From the NCBI GenBank assembly GCA_021232515.1, contig JAJPOQ010000091.1, positions 1 to 64,000 of the forward strand: a stretch of DNA of 64,000 nt. Reading direction: 5' to 3'. This DNA comes from Lentisphaeraceae bacterium. GTDB taxonomy: Bacteria; Verrucomicrobiota; Lentisphaeria; Lentisphaerales; Lentisphaeraceae. Positions 43,855 to 52,922 of this stretch are shown here, piece after piece; the first letter of the stretch is position 1; every line of letters begins with the position of its first letter. Under the pieces are notes generated by a model, which was not told the DNA's origin, did no database searches, and worked only from the letters and a program-made list of their open reading frames with translations. Made by a program: the position numbers and the translations under genes.

Positions 43855-45003
43855 ATGAAATTTAAACAGAAATTTAACATAGACTATGAGTATGAAGTTA
43901 TTTTCACTCATAATCTTTTCTGTGAAGACAACTCAACCCTTACTGACTTGCTAGGCGAGAACGAAAGTAAAGCCATATTCTTCATAGATGAAGGTGTTGA
44001 TAAAGTTTTCCCATCTCTAAAAAAAGATATTATTCGCTGGTCTGAAAAGAACCCTGGAGTTCTAGACCTAAAACTGCCTGTTCAGATCATTGAAGGCGGC
44101 GAGAAAATCAAAAACAATTTCCAAGTTATAGAAAACATCTGTAACGCCATGACTGAAGCGGCAATCTGCCGTCACTCTTACTGCTTTATCATTGGTGGTG
44201 GTGCTGTTCTAGATGCTGTCGGCTTTGCGGCGGCAATTTTCCACCGTGGTGTTAACCAGATTCGCATACCAACTACTGTCCTTTCTCAAGACGACTCTGG
44301 TGTTGGTGTTAAGAATGCAATAAACCACAATGGCGTTAAAAACCTTTTTGGTACATTCTATCCTCCTTATGCAGTCCTAAATGACTCTCTATTCCTTACT
44401 GCTTTATCGAAGAGAGAAATACTTAGTGGTGTTGCTGAAGCGATAAAAGTTTCAATTATCAAAGACCAAGACTTCTTTTACTACATCAAGAATAATGCAG
44501 AAGCTATAAGCAACTGTGACATGATGATTCTTGAAACGATCATTAGTAAAAGTGCAAAACTGCATATGGACCACATTTGCAATGGCGGCGACCCTTTTGA
44601 AAAAGGTTCATCAAGACCGCTCGATTTTGGTCACTGGTCAGCACATAAACTTGAAAGTATGACGAACCATGAAGTTAAACATGGCGAAGCTGTTGCTATG
44701 GGCTTAGCCCTAGATGCTTTTGCCGCTGTTAAACTGAACTTAATTAGCGAGTCTACTTGTGAAGATATAATCACGACTCTAGTTGATTGTGGTTTTGAGC
44801 TCTGGCATCCTGATCTAGAAAAAAGAGATTCAAAAGGTCAATTGATGATCATCAAAGGTCTTCGTGAATTCCAAGAACACCTTGGTGGTGAGCTTACATT
44901 GGCCATGCCTACTAAGATCGGTACTATCAAAGATATACACGAGATGCCGACTATTGTCGTCGAAGAAGCTCTAGATCAACTAAAGGCCGTTGCCGCTAAA
45001 TGA
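43855..45003 (+). CDS. eboD: 3-dehydroquinate synthase-like sugar-phosphate cyclase EboD
   Basis: The 382-residue protein is of the AroB superfamily. The NAD-binding motifs GGEKIKN and FIIGGGAVLDAVGFAAAIFHRGV, the segment IPTTVLSQDDSGVGVKNAINH and the metal ligands in SGVAEAIKV (Glu), LDFGHWSAHKLE (His) and VKHGEAVAMG (His) are intact, so it looks catalytically able. QDDSGVGVKNAIN and the extended C-terminus are typical of EboD rather than housekeeping AroB. Its stop overlaps the start of eboE by 4 bases (ATGA). It lies 69 bases after eboC. Confidence 0.88.
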   Translation: MKFKQKFNIDYEYEVIFTHNLFCEDNSTLTDLLGENESKAIFFIDEGVDKVFPSLKKDIIRWSEKNPGVLDLKLPVQIIEGGEKIKNNFQVIENICNAMTEAAICRHSYCFIIGGGAVLDAVGFAAAIFHRGVNQIRIPTTVLSQDDSGVGVKNAINHNGVKNLFGTFYPPYAVLNDSLFLTALSKREILSGVAEAIKVSIIKDQDFFYYIKNNAEAISNCDMMILETIISKSAKLHMDHICNGGDPFEKGSSRPLDFGHWSAHKLESMTNHEVKHGEAVAMGLALDAFAAVKLNLISESTCEDIITTLVDCGFELWHPDLEKRDSKGQLMIIKGLREFQEHLGGELTLAMPTKIGTIKDIHEMPTIVVEEALDQLKAVAAK

Positions 45004-46118
45004 TTGTAAATGACTCCCACCTTTCTTGGTGCTTGAATATTTATCCTGGTGAAAGCCTTGAAGAGACAAAACTAAATATTCAGAAAAATGCTCCACAGGT
45101 TAAGGAGTTCTTAGCTGAACTAGGTCATGAGAAAAGACTTGAAAATGGTCTTGGTCTTGGCCTTAGATTAGCCGCTGACACAGTTAATAAACTTCACGGT
45201 AATACTGCAGAATTTAAAGACCTACTCGATCGAAATGAACTCTATGCATTTACCGTCAATGCATTTCCATATGGCAACTTCCACCAAGTTCCTGTTAAAG
45301 AAAATGTTTACTATCCAGATTGGTCAGAAGATTCGCGTTTAGACTACAGCATGAAAACTGGTGACATACTCTCTGAGTTGCTACCACAAGATCAACTATA
45401 CGGCTCTATATCAACTGTTCCTGTAACTTATGGGAAGAAGTTAGACACGACTACAATCAAGAACTTTATCAAACTAGCAAAGCACTATAAGCACATCGAA
45501 GAATATTCTGGTAAGATTATTCAGATGGCTCTCGAACCTGAACCCGATTGCTTTCTAGAAACAACTGATGAAGCCATACGTTACTACGATATGCTGAGAA
45601 ATGAAGACCAAGACTTAGCCGAACGTTACCTTGGCATTTGCCTCGACACTTGCCATATGGCTCTACAGTTCGAAAAGCCTATTGATTCATTGAACCGCTT
45701 TATTGAAGCAAATGTGACTTTGCCAAAAATTCAGATATCATCTGTACTAAGTTATAAGAATAAGGGCAATATTGATCCCCTTAGAAAGTATGACGAGCAA
45801 GTCTATCTTCATCAGACATTAGTCCAAAACGAAGAAGGTGAGATCCAACAATACTCAGACTTAAACCTAGCTATCGATGATAATCCAGCTGGTGAGTGGC
45901 GAGTACACTTTCATGTTCCTCTTTACTTTGAAGAGAACTCTCAGGGCTTAAGATCAACTTCTCATCTCATTGATCAAGAGTTCATGCAAAAGGCTTTTAA
46001 ACACTGTCGACACCTCGAGACAGAGACATACACTTTTGGCGTTCTTCCAAACGCTATAGAAAATGTCAATAAATCAATTGCTCAAGAGTTCGACTTCGTC
46101 TTGAAAAAGCTTAGTTAA
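45000..46118 (+). CDS. eboE: TIM-barrel metabolite-traffic protein EboE
   Basis: The 372-residue protein has a xylose-isomerase-like TIM barrel. The EboE pattern is clear: HLSWCLNIYPGESLEET, GLGLRLAADTVNKL, LYAFTVNAFPYGNFHQVPVKENVY then YPDW, GSISTVPVTYG, metal-site Glu/Asp/His in ALEPEPDCFLET and GICLDTCHMALQFE. These proteins accompany EboC and EboD. It is translated coupled to eboD. Its last 4 bases overlap the end of the convergent Sel1-repeat gene. EboA, EboB and EboF are not present in the window. Confidence 0.9.
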   Translation: MIVNDSHLSWCLNIYPGESLEETKLNIQKNAPQVKEFLAELGHEKRLENGLGLGLRLAADTVNKLHGNTAEFKDLLDRNELYAFTVNAFPYGNFHQVPVKENVYYPDWSEDSRLDYSMKTGDILSELLPQDQLYGSISTVPVTYGKKLDTTTIKNFIKLAKHYKHIEEYSGKIIQMALEPEPDCFLETTDEAIRYYDMLRNEDQDLAERYLGICLDTCHMALQFEKPIDSLNRFIEANVTLPKIQISSVLSYKNKGNIDPLRKYDEQVYLHQTLVQNEEGEIQQYSDLNLAIDDNPAGEWRVHFHVPLYFEENSQGLRSTSHLIDQEFMQKAFKHCRHLETETYTFGVLPNAIENVNKSIAQEFDFVLKKLS

Positions 46119-47368
46119 TCATCTAAAGCAGAATAGTTCTCCGCCCATTTTTCATAGACTCTGAATATTTTCAAATCAGTCTCATCATCAATCTCAAACA
46201 TCACTGACACATATACATTTTGAGTTTTGTAAGCCATCCCAAAAGCTTGATCTGTAGCAACACTGCCTGACTCCGTCGGTGAGCCTATTTTTTCTCTAGC
46301 ATCTTCAGAATTATCGCCCCATTTCATTTCAAGAGGAAGCGTGTGTTTGAATTTTTTAAATTTCTTAAAACCACCTTTATAGACCTCAAATGAGGTAACT
46401 CTAGAATTTGTTGAATTAACACTTAACTGTATGCCATCATCATGAAACTTATAAAGATGAGCTAAGAACTCATCATACTGCTTTTCAGATTTCTCAAATG
46501 AATTGGGTTGAGTGATAAATTTATTTTCATTTAGATACTTTATGGCATTTTCGATACTCATTCCAAGAAGTTTACCAAGTGGATGTTTTCTTATAAGAGT
46601 TAATCTATTTATTTCTGTAAAATCATGATTCTTTGAATATTTCTTTAGTGACCTTCCAGATAAAAAAGAACCCTGTTTGGATGCTTTCCTTAGATACTTC
46701 ATTGCCAATTCATGATTGGGCTTAGTTCCTTGAGCAAGGAGCATCATTAAGGCAAGGTTATTCAAAGCCAGTATATCGTTATGCTCCACGCCCTTTTGGT
46801 ACCATTTTACAGATTCCTCAAGATCAATCTTCACTCCTAAACCTTCTGAATAAGCCGACCCTAGTAAAAAAAAGGCCGTAAAGTCACTATTCTCAGCTTT
46901 GTGAATAACTTGATCGATAACTTCCTTAGCAATAGATTGTCCTTTTTCTGTATCGGCTTTAACGCCACAACGACCTCTAAAATAGATCCTCGCAAGCCAC
47001 ATTTTAGCTAATGGATCTCCTTTGTCTGCACGCTTATTAAAGCTCATGAGAACTTTTTCGTTAGACATTTTTCCACGAGCATATTGTAGAGCTGTTAGGT
47101 ATACACTTTCAGGAATATCTCCCTTAGCGACTCTTGCTAGTACTTCCTTTGCGCTTGCACTCACTTCGGGATCATCGCTTTCACTTGCCTTTATAAGTGG
47201 TTCTGAGGTCGTAGGATAATGACTCCATAAATACATTTTTGCAGCCTTGCGTATTTTATACGAATCTGAGGAAAGACCTTTAACTGCATCATCAACTGTC
47301 GAAAATGGATTAGTAGCATGTACAGAAATAATAAATAAAAATGGAAGAAAAACTTTAAACAAAATCAC
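46115..47368 (-). CDS. Exported Sel1-repeat protein
   Basis: The 417-residue protein has a signal peptide (about 1-18, ending SVHA), an N-terminal helical HEAT-like part (about 25-100; DSYKIRKAAKMYLWSHYP then SDDPEVSASAKEVLARVAKG) and Sel1-like repeats (about 110-245; DPLAKMWLARIYFRGRCGVK, AFFLLGSAYSEGLGVKIDLE, ESVKWYQKGVEHNDILALNN). The C-terminal 130 residues form a mixed alpha/beta domain of unknown type. Sel1 proteins act as scaffolds. It is convergent with the ebo genes, with a 4-base overlap at the stops; no functional link is evident. Confidence 0.82.
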   Translation of the reverse strand: MILFKVFLPFLFIISVHATNPFSTVDDAVKGLSSDSYKIRKAAKMYLWSHYPTTSEPLIKASESDDPEVSASAKEVLARVAKGDIPESVYLTALQYARGKMSNEKVLMSFNKRADKGDPLAKMWLARIYFRGRCGVKADTEKGQSIAKEVIDQVIHKAENSDFTAFFLLGSAYSEGLGVKIDLEESVKWYQKGVEHNDILALNNLALMMLLAQGTKPNHELAMKYLRKASKQGSFLSGRSLKKYSKNHDFTEINRLTLIRKHPLGKLLGMSIENAIKYLNENKFITQPNSFEKSEKQYDEFLAHLYKFHDDGIQLSVNSTNSRVTSFEVYKGGFKKFKKFKHTLPLEMKWGDNSEDAREKIGSPTESGSVATDQAFGMAYKTQNVYVSVMFEIDDETDLKIFRVYEKWAENYSALDD

Positions 47369-47584
47369 CCTATTCCCTTATAGTTTGTATTGAATTGTAT
47401 GTAAGACGCTTTATTGAGGTGTTATGAATCACCATTAAATTCAATGATATACAATTGACGCTCAACTTAGATTAATCAAAGGTATTTCACCTAAAGTAAA
47501 AGAGAGTGGTTACCCTTGTAAAGGTTTACTTAAACTGGAACAAGCTTTGCGTTCTTCCTTAGAAAATTTTGGGATGGACTATTT

Positions 47585-48448
47585 GTGTCTTCAGACAATT
47601 TACTTTCAACTATCGCCGAATATAAGTTAAGCTCTCGTTTAGATGAGGCTATAGATCTTATAAAGCGTCAGTTACACTACTCTCCGTATTACTACGAGTT
47701 TCACTACGAAATAGCTGGCATCTACCTACTTCAAAATGAATTTCAGGAAGCTCAACTTCATCTAGAAAGGTGTTTATCGATTAATAATAAGAATACAAGT
47801 TCAGCCATTTTACTCGATTTTCTTAAAAACAAAGATGCTTATGAAGTGTCGAATAAGTCTATATCTGTCCTCTTTGACTACTATGCTGACAGTTTTGATG
47901 AAGAGCTCACAACTACTCTAAAATATAAAACTCCACAATTAATTGCTGATGAGATATCTAAAAGATTCCCTGAACGTCAGTTCAAGTATATGTATGATGC
48001 AGGTTGTGGGACAGGTCTATGTGCAGAGAGCTGCAAAAACCTAGCTGAGTCTATCTTTGGCGTCGACTTATCTATGAACATGCTCAAACAAGCAAAGAAT
48101 AAAAGTCTCTATACCAAGCTCAGCTTAGGTGACATAACTCATGAGTTGGGGAGGTTTGACTTCAAAGTAGACCTGATAACCGCAGCAGATGTCTTTGTTT
48201 ACATCCAAGAACTTAAGTACTTTTTTCAAGTGGCTTATGAGCAGTTGGTTCAAAATGGTATAATGGTCTTTTCTATTGTATCAGAAGGGCAAGAAGAAAA
48301 TAGTGGTCGCTATAGTCACAACCATAAATATATCCAAAGCTTAGCTGACTCGTATAGCTTTAAACTTAGCAGTACTTCAGAGCAAGATATTCGAAAAAAC
48401 TTAGACAAATGGATAAGAGGTAAGATCTACATCTTATCCAAAGCTTAA
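47585..48448 (+). CDS. TPR-containing SAM-dependent methyltransferase
   Basis: The 287-residue protein has an N-terminal pair of tetratricopeptide-type helices (about 5-75; LDEAIDLIKRQLHYSPYYYE then EAQLHLERCLSINN) and a class I methyltransferase domain (about 90-280) with motif I YMYDAGCGTGLCAES, motif II FGVDLSMNML and motif IV DLITAADVFVYI. VLFDYYADSFDEEL before the domain is common in TPR-methyltransferases of the Methyltransf_12 group. The start is GTG at 47585. Substrate is unknown; it stands alone. Confidence 0.88.
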   Translation: MSSDNLLSTIAEYKLSSRLDEAIDLIKRQLHYSPYYYEFHYEIAGIYLLQNEFQEAQLHLERCLSINNKNTSSAILLDFLKNKDAYEVSNKSISVLFDYYADSFDEELTTTLKYKTPQLIADEISKRFPERQFKYMYDAGCGTGLCAESCKNLAESIFGVDLSMNMLKQAKNKSLYTKLSLGDITHELGRFDFKVDLITAADVFVYIQELKYFFQVAYEQLVQNGIMVFSIVSEGQEENSGRYSHNHKYIQSLADSYSFKLSSTSEQDIRKNLDKWIRGKIYILSKA

Positions 48449-48451
48449 GTC

Positions 48452-49063
48452 TTAGTTTACTTTTTTAAGGAAACAGGTTTTTAAGACAATCTTGGTTTTA
48501 TTTACCCTTCCTTCAATATGCTCAGGGTTTGTTGTGAGATGAATATTCTTCACAACTGTTCCACGTTTAGCAGTGAAACCTGCACCTTTTACATCGAGGT
48601 CTTTTATAACGGTTACTGAGTCTCCAGAATTGAGTGGCACTCCGTTACAATCAAGTGTTGTTGATTTAGATGCTGAACCGTCATTTTCAGCCCATTCGAT
48701 GATTTCTTCATCAAGATAAAGTTGATCCTTTAAGTCTTCAGCCCAACTTTCCGAGGAAAGCTGACCAAGTAAGCGCCAAACGACAACTTGTACTGCTGGA
48801 ACTTCACTCCATGCAGTATCGTTTAGACAATGCCAATGGTTGACGTTAATCTTCTTAGGGTCTTCAACTTGAAGCTTACATGGCTCACAAATCATGATAC
48901 ACTTTTCAAACTCAGGGTCGACAACTGGAGGAACTTCATAGACTCCTAAACTAGTACTTTCGCCACAAAGCTCACACTTTGACTTACTTCGCTTTGCTAG
49001 ATCTTTGCCAAATGAATCAAGTTCACTCTGCCTTGCTTGATGTTCATCACGACCTTTTGCCAT
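48452..49063 (-). CDS. PhnA-type zinc-ribbon protein
   Basis: From ATG 49063 (AGGA upstream) this is 203 residues. An N-terminal zinc ribbon (CELCGE...CIMICEPC, about 27-65) and a C-terminal KOW-like beta domain (about 135-203; LDCNGVPLNSGDSVTVIKDL, VVKNIHL, GRVNKTKIVLKTCFLKK) are the PhnA/YjdM layout. The family name derives from phosphonate loci but the protein is not phosphonoacetate hydrolase, and its role is unknown. The middle insert (about 70-130) makes this copy longer than the approximately 110-residue E. coli protein. Confidence 0.88.
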   Translation of the reverse strand: MAKGRDEHQARQSELDSFGKDLAKRSKSKCELCGESTSLGVYEVPPVVDPEFEKCIMICEPCKLQVEDPKKINVNHWHCLNDTAWSEVPAVQVVVWRLLGQLSSESWAEDLKDQLYLDEEIIEWAENDGSASKSTTLDCNGVPLNSGDSVTVIKDLDVKGAGFTAKRGTVVKNIHLTTNPEHIEGRVNKTKIVLKTCFLKKVN

Positions 49064-49117
49064 AATAAGTTTCCTGTAATTATTTTGACAAAGAAATACC
49101 ACAAATACCCAAAAAAT

Positions 49118-50194
49118 CTATTCTCTGTCAAAGATTCGTACAGAACTAAGTCGCTTACCTATTTTGAGAGTCTTTTCTAGATCTATCAGCTCGCCAGTTT
49201 CTAAATCAATTTCAAACGAATGAAGAGTTCCGCTCTTTCCATTGCTACAAATGAGAAATTTACCGTTCTCTGTGAGGTCAAAGCTCCAAGGTGCGTTCCC
49301 TTTTGACGAATAAGTTTTTTGAAATTCAAGTCTACCACTATCAGGATTCCGGTAAAGTAAAGCTATGGAGTCGTGACCTCTATTCGCAACATAGACAAAG
49401 CGATTATTCGGATGAACCTTTATTTCTGATATGTGATTATTAATCTGTAAATACTGGCTCTCCAAAGCCTGTACATTTTCAATAAAAACCAACTCACCAG
49501 TTTTAGATAAATAATTAAAGGAACTAACCGATTCACCAGTTTGATTTACTAAGTAAGAGAACTTTCCATCATTTGAAAATGTTATGTGCCTTGGGCCTTT
49601 AAAGTCTTCTCTTTTGTACTGATGAGCCAATTTAAGCTTACCTAGATTATTCCTCAAAACATAAATGGTATTTAGATTGATTGCTGGAACTAACAGGAAA
49701 CGATTATCTGGGCTTAATTTTGCTGCATGAGGCCTAAACTTTATACTTTCAGGTAATTTGAACTGATCAATATATGTTAAAGACGAACCATTATCGCCTA
49801 TTTTATATGAACTAACACTACCACTTTGTATGTTTGCGATAAATAAATACTGGCGGTCATTAGATAACTCTATATAGCATGGCCCTTCGCCTGCAGTGTT
49901 TCCAGAGAATACTTGTTTTCCAGTCACTGTATCGAAGATACTTAGAACTCCCCCCTTTTCATCATTACCACAAGTATAGAGAAAGCTTCCATTTATCTTT
50001 GATGAAACTATGCTCGTCCCGAACTCTTCCAGTACCAGTTTCATGTCTCCTATATCACCTGTCTCTGAGTTGAGTTGAACCTTGTATAAACCTTTACTGT
50101 TTGTATCGCTATGTGTACCAATATAAACAGATTTCTGCTCAGCATATCCAGCAACAAATAGAAGTGAAAATATGACTATAAAAAACGTTTTCAT
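49118..50194 (-). CDS. Exported lactonase, 7-bladed propeller (Pgl/YbhE type)
   Basis: The 358-residue protein has a signal peptide (about 1-18, ending GYAE). Seven repeated blades carry the lactonase_10 pattern, e.g. VYIGTHSDTNSKGLYKVQL, LFIANIQSGSVSSYKIG, RPHAAKLSPDNRFLLVP, GPRHITFSNDGKFSYLVNQ, HPNNRFVYVANRGHDSIALL and APWSFDLTENGKFLICSNG. Cytoplasmic relatives hydrolyse 6-phosphogluconolactone; with a signal peptide this copy more likely opens another lactone or acts as a propeller scaffold. It lies 55 bases after the phnA-like gene start, on the same strand upstream. Confidence 0.88.
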   Translation of the reverse strand: MKTFFIVIFSLLFVAGYAEQKSVYIGTHSDTNSKGLYKVQLNSETGDIGDMKLVLEEFGTSIVSSKINGSFLYTCGNDEKGGVLSIFDTVTGKQVFSGNTAGEGPCYIELSNDRQYLFIANIQSGSVSSYKIGDNGSSLTYIDQFKLPESIKFRPHAAKLSPDNRFLLVPAINLNTIYVLRNNLGKLKLAHQYKREDFKGPRHITFSNDGKFSYLVNQTGESVSSFNYLSKTGELVFIENVQALESQYLQINNHISEIKVHPNNRFVYVANRGHDSIALLYRNPDSGRLEFQKTYSSKGNAPWSFDLTENGKFLICSNGKSGTLHSFEIDLETGELIDLEKTLKIGKRLSSVRIFDRE

Positions 50195-50299
50195 CTAAGA
50201 CCTTTTTCGAGTACAACGCCTCACTTATAGCGTAGTTTGACAGATCCCTTTTATTTGGCATAGCAAATGAGTTCTATTTGTATAAAGAATAGAGGTTTC

Positions 50300-52165
50300 A
50301 TGAGCACGACAACAGCAATATTTTTCTTCACCCAAGCTAGAGATGACTTTGTTTCTCACGGAACGGCTGTGCTTCATAGGCTACAAGAAAAATATGATGT
50401 TGTACATTTAGTCGCTATAGAAACTCTTAAAGACTTAGTCCCTGAACTACTTTTAGACCTCGATAGTGCAGAGTATTTATCTGCTGACCAATTAAAAAAC
50501 ATCGATGAGCTTTCTCAAACTCTAGCAAAAATCCATACAGAGCAAACCTCATACTATAACTATTCTCATCTAAGTTCCATTTGTATGTTACTTGGGGAAT
50601 TAAGAAAACTTTCTGCAGTTCACGGTCTTTATTTAGAAGGCAATGATATATCAGCTTCAAATACTTATGGGAAAACTGAGGTTGGACGTAAACTTGAAGC
50701 AAATTCATTTTATGAATCCAATAAGATCACCAGTTTACGGGATCATTACTTAAAACTACTAGATTTAAAACCGTATAGATCCAAAAACTTCCCGTTAATA
50801 AAGACGTCACAGATTAAGCAAAAAATAATTCTCTTAGAATTATCCAAAGACAAAACAACTAAGCACTATAAACACCTAGAAACCTTGCAAAGCTTATTAG
50901 AGTCTCAGAATTTTAAATGTATTGAGACGTCAGAATTAGCTCCACAACAAGCTATAAGTTTATTAAAATCGGCTACCGCAGTTATCTCAAATGGGGGCTA
51001 CATAGGAATGCTGGCTCAGTATTCCGAAATACCTGTAGTGTCTTTATTGGCAAAAAACTCTATCCGTAAGCAAAATGAAAATTATATAGTTTCTAAACAA
51101 CCATGTTTTCCTTGTCTAAAAAGTACATGTAGTCAACTAGGCCGAAGTGATTCATGCCTTGAAGACATCCACCCAGTATTGATTGTCGACAAGTTAGAGA
51201 AAGCTATAAAAGGTTTCAAAGTCAATGACGGAATAAATCAGCCTTGGCCCCTGAAAGACTATAAAACCAAAAATATTCATATAGTCTGTATTCATGGTTT
51301 AGGCGATGCAGTACGCTTTGCTCTTCCACTAGCTAAAGCTTGTAGTCAAATGGGGGCTAAAGTCACTTTGCACGTAAGAGAAGTTCTAGAAAGTGCCTTA
51401 GGCATACAAGAAGAATTCAAAGTAGAACCTCTTCCTGAAGATTATCTAAAGAGATTCAATGATAATGAAACCGCTATTTCAAAGTTATTTGAAGCTAATA
51501 CACCAGATCTTATCATTGGTCTTGGAGGGAGCTTTTTTGATTTGGAAGTAGCCAGAGTGATGCAAAACAAAAATATTCCTTATTGGGGAAGTCTTTGCTC
51601 TAAGTTTAGCTCGAACTATGAAAGCTCTCATCACTGGTGTTCTAGTTTTGAGATACAAAAATCACGAGACTTGTTATTCTCTCTTTTAGGCGTATCAAAG
51701 TTAGAGTGCTATAAAAATCTACTTAATCCATACTGTGACAAAGATATAAAGGTTGCTGACAATAGTGTTCTCATTCATACTCAAGCAATGTGGCCAGCCA
51801 AAACCTATGGACCACGAATAGAGTTAATTCGAAACTTAGCACAAGACTACACGGTTTGGAACTTTGATAATCCGTGTGATACCATTGGTGAGTTAGCTAT
51901 ATACATAAAACAATGTAAAGCGGTGCTCACTGTTGACACTTTAGTCTTACACCTTGCGAATGCATTGGAAACTCCTGCATTATTGATTCAAGGGCCTGTC
52001 TGGCATAACAAAGACCACTCTTCTGCCGTAATCCATGAAACTCAAACCACGACAAAACCAATGAGTCTAGATAAGATCGATAAAGAATCCACTCTTCTTT
52101 CTGAAGTACCTGCTCAAGTCATAGCAGATAGGTTCAGACTTTTCCTAGAGACACTCCCCTCCTAA
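50300..52165 (+). CDS. Two-part glycosyltransferase family 9-like protein
   Basis: AGAGG places the start at ATG 50300 (621 residues). The C-terminal half (about 335-620) has the GT9/heptosyltransferase pattern: IHIVCIHGLGDAVRFALPLAKAC, VLIHTQAMWPAKTYGPRIELI and LTVDTLVLHLANALETPALLIQGPVW. The N-terminal half ends in a second, weaker copy of the acceptor-site segment (AVISNGGYIGMLAQYSEIPV then VSLL), followed by a cysteine pair region (CFPCLKSTCSQLG) that GT9 enzymes often carry. The first half thus looks like a diverged duplicate. It should add sugars to a surface glycan; donor and acceptor are unknown. Confidence 0.75.
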   Translation: MSTTTAIFFFTQARDDFVSHGTAVLHRLQEKYDVVHLVAIETLKDLVPELLLDLDSAEYLSADQLKNIDELSQTLAKIHTEQTSYYNYSHLSSICMLLGELRKLSAVHGLYLEGNDISASNTYGKTEVGRKLEANSFYESNKITSLRDHYLKLLDLKPYRSKNFPLIKTSQIKQKIILLELSKDKTTKHYKHLETLQSLLESQNFKCIETSELAPQQAISLLKSATAVISNGGYIGMLAQYSEIPVVSLLAKNSIRKQNENYIVSKQPCFPCLKSTCSQLGRSDSCLEDIHPVLIVDKLEKAIKGFKVNDGINQPWPLKDYKTKNIHIVCIHGLGDAVRFALPLAKACSQMGAKVTLHVREVLESALGIQEEFKVEPLPEDYLKRFNDNETAISKLFEANTPDLIIGLGGSFFDLEVARVMQNKNIPYWGSLCSKFSSNYESSHHWCSSFEIQKSRDLLFSLLGVSKLECYKNLLNPYCDKDIKVADNSVLIHTQAMWPAKTYGPRIELIRNLAQDYTVWNFDNPCDTIGELAIYIKQCKAVLTVDTLVLHLANALETPALLIQGPVWHNKDHSSAVIHETQTTTKPMSLDKIDKESTLLSEVPAQVIADRFRLFLETLPS

Positions 52166-52252
52166 ATAATATTAAAGCTTCTAAGTTCTCAATGAATTGA
52201 AAATTTCAACAAAAGTGACATTTTGATTACTCCGTCATTTTAAGGTGAGAAT

Positions 52253-52921
52253 ATGAAAGTACTCGTAGTTGAAGACGATAAAAAGATTAGCGAATTTCTA
52301 GTTCAGGGGCTCAAAGATGCTAGCTGGTCTGTCGATGCTGTAGGAAATGGCAAAGAAGGACTTATCTCTCTATCTCGAAATACCTATGATGTTGTAATCA
52401 CCGATATTATGATGCCCGAAATGACTGGTCTTGAAATGATCGAAGAAATGCGCTCGTCGGCAAATATGACTCCAGTTTTAATCTTAAGTGCGAAAGACAC
52501 GGTAGATGACCGCGTCCAAGGACTCAAAAATGGCGGCGATGATTATTTAGTTAAGCCTTTTGCTCTCTCTGAACTGCTTGTCCGTTTAGAAGTGCTTGTC
52601 CGTCGTACCGACAACGAACGATTCATCTACTGTGGCGAGTTAACTTTAGACACTAAAGAACGAACTGTTCAACGTTCAGGTACAGTCATAGATTTGCAGC
52701 CTAAAGAATACGCCCTTTTGGAGTACTTGGTCAAAAGACAAGATAAGCTTGTTACTCGAAAAATGATCGTTGAGAATGTTTGGAACTACTCATTTGTACC
52801 TTCGACAAACATCGTTGATTCAAGACTCTGTCGCTTAAGAAAGAAAGTCGATGGAGACTTTGAGCACTCGATGATTCAAACTGTTCGTGGTGGTGGTTAC
52901 ACCATAACTGCAGAGGCTTAA
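52253..52921 (+). CDS. OmpR-family response regulator
   Basis: The 222-residue regulator has a receiver domain (1-118) with acidic pocket Glu7/Asp8/Asp9, phospho-acceptor Asp51 (ITDIMMPEMTG), Thr/Ser at LSAKD and Lys101 in LVKPF. A winged-helix DNA-binding domain (about 125-222) ends HSMIQTVRGGGYTI, as usual. The histidine kinase gene begins one base after the stop. The pair resembles CusRS/QseBC-type systems. The controlled genes are not evident. Confidence 0.96.
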   Translation: MKVLVVEDDKKISEFLVQGLKDASWSVDAVGNGKEGLISLSRNTYDVVITDIMMPEMTGLEMIEEMRSSANMTPVLILSAKDTVDDRVQGLKNGGDDYLVKPFALSELLVRLEVLVRRTDNERFIYCGELTLDTKERTVQRSGTVIDLQPKEYALLEYLVKRQDKLVTRKMIVENVWNYSFVPSTNIVDSRLCRLRKKVDGDFEHSMIQTVRGGGYTITAEA

Positions 52922-52922
52922 A

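Noticed and set aside
43855-45003. Housekeeping 3-dehydroquinate synthase (aroB)
   Set aside because: Its neighbours are EboC- and EboE-like and its active-site wording fits EboD; a separate aroB is expected elsewhere.
47440-47626. Open frame running across the start of the TPR-methyltransferase gene in another phase
   Set aside because: Fewer than 60 codons, no ribosome binding site, no family likeness; it ends inside the real gene.
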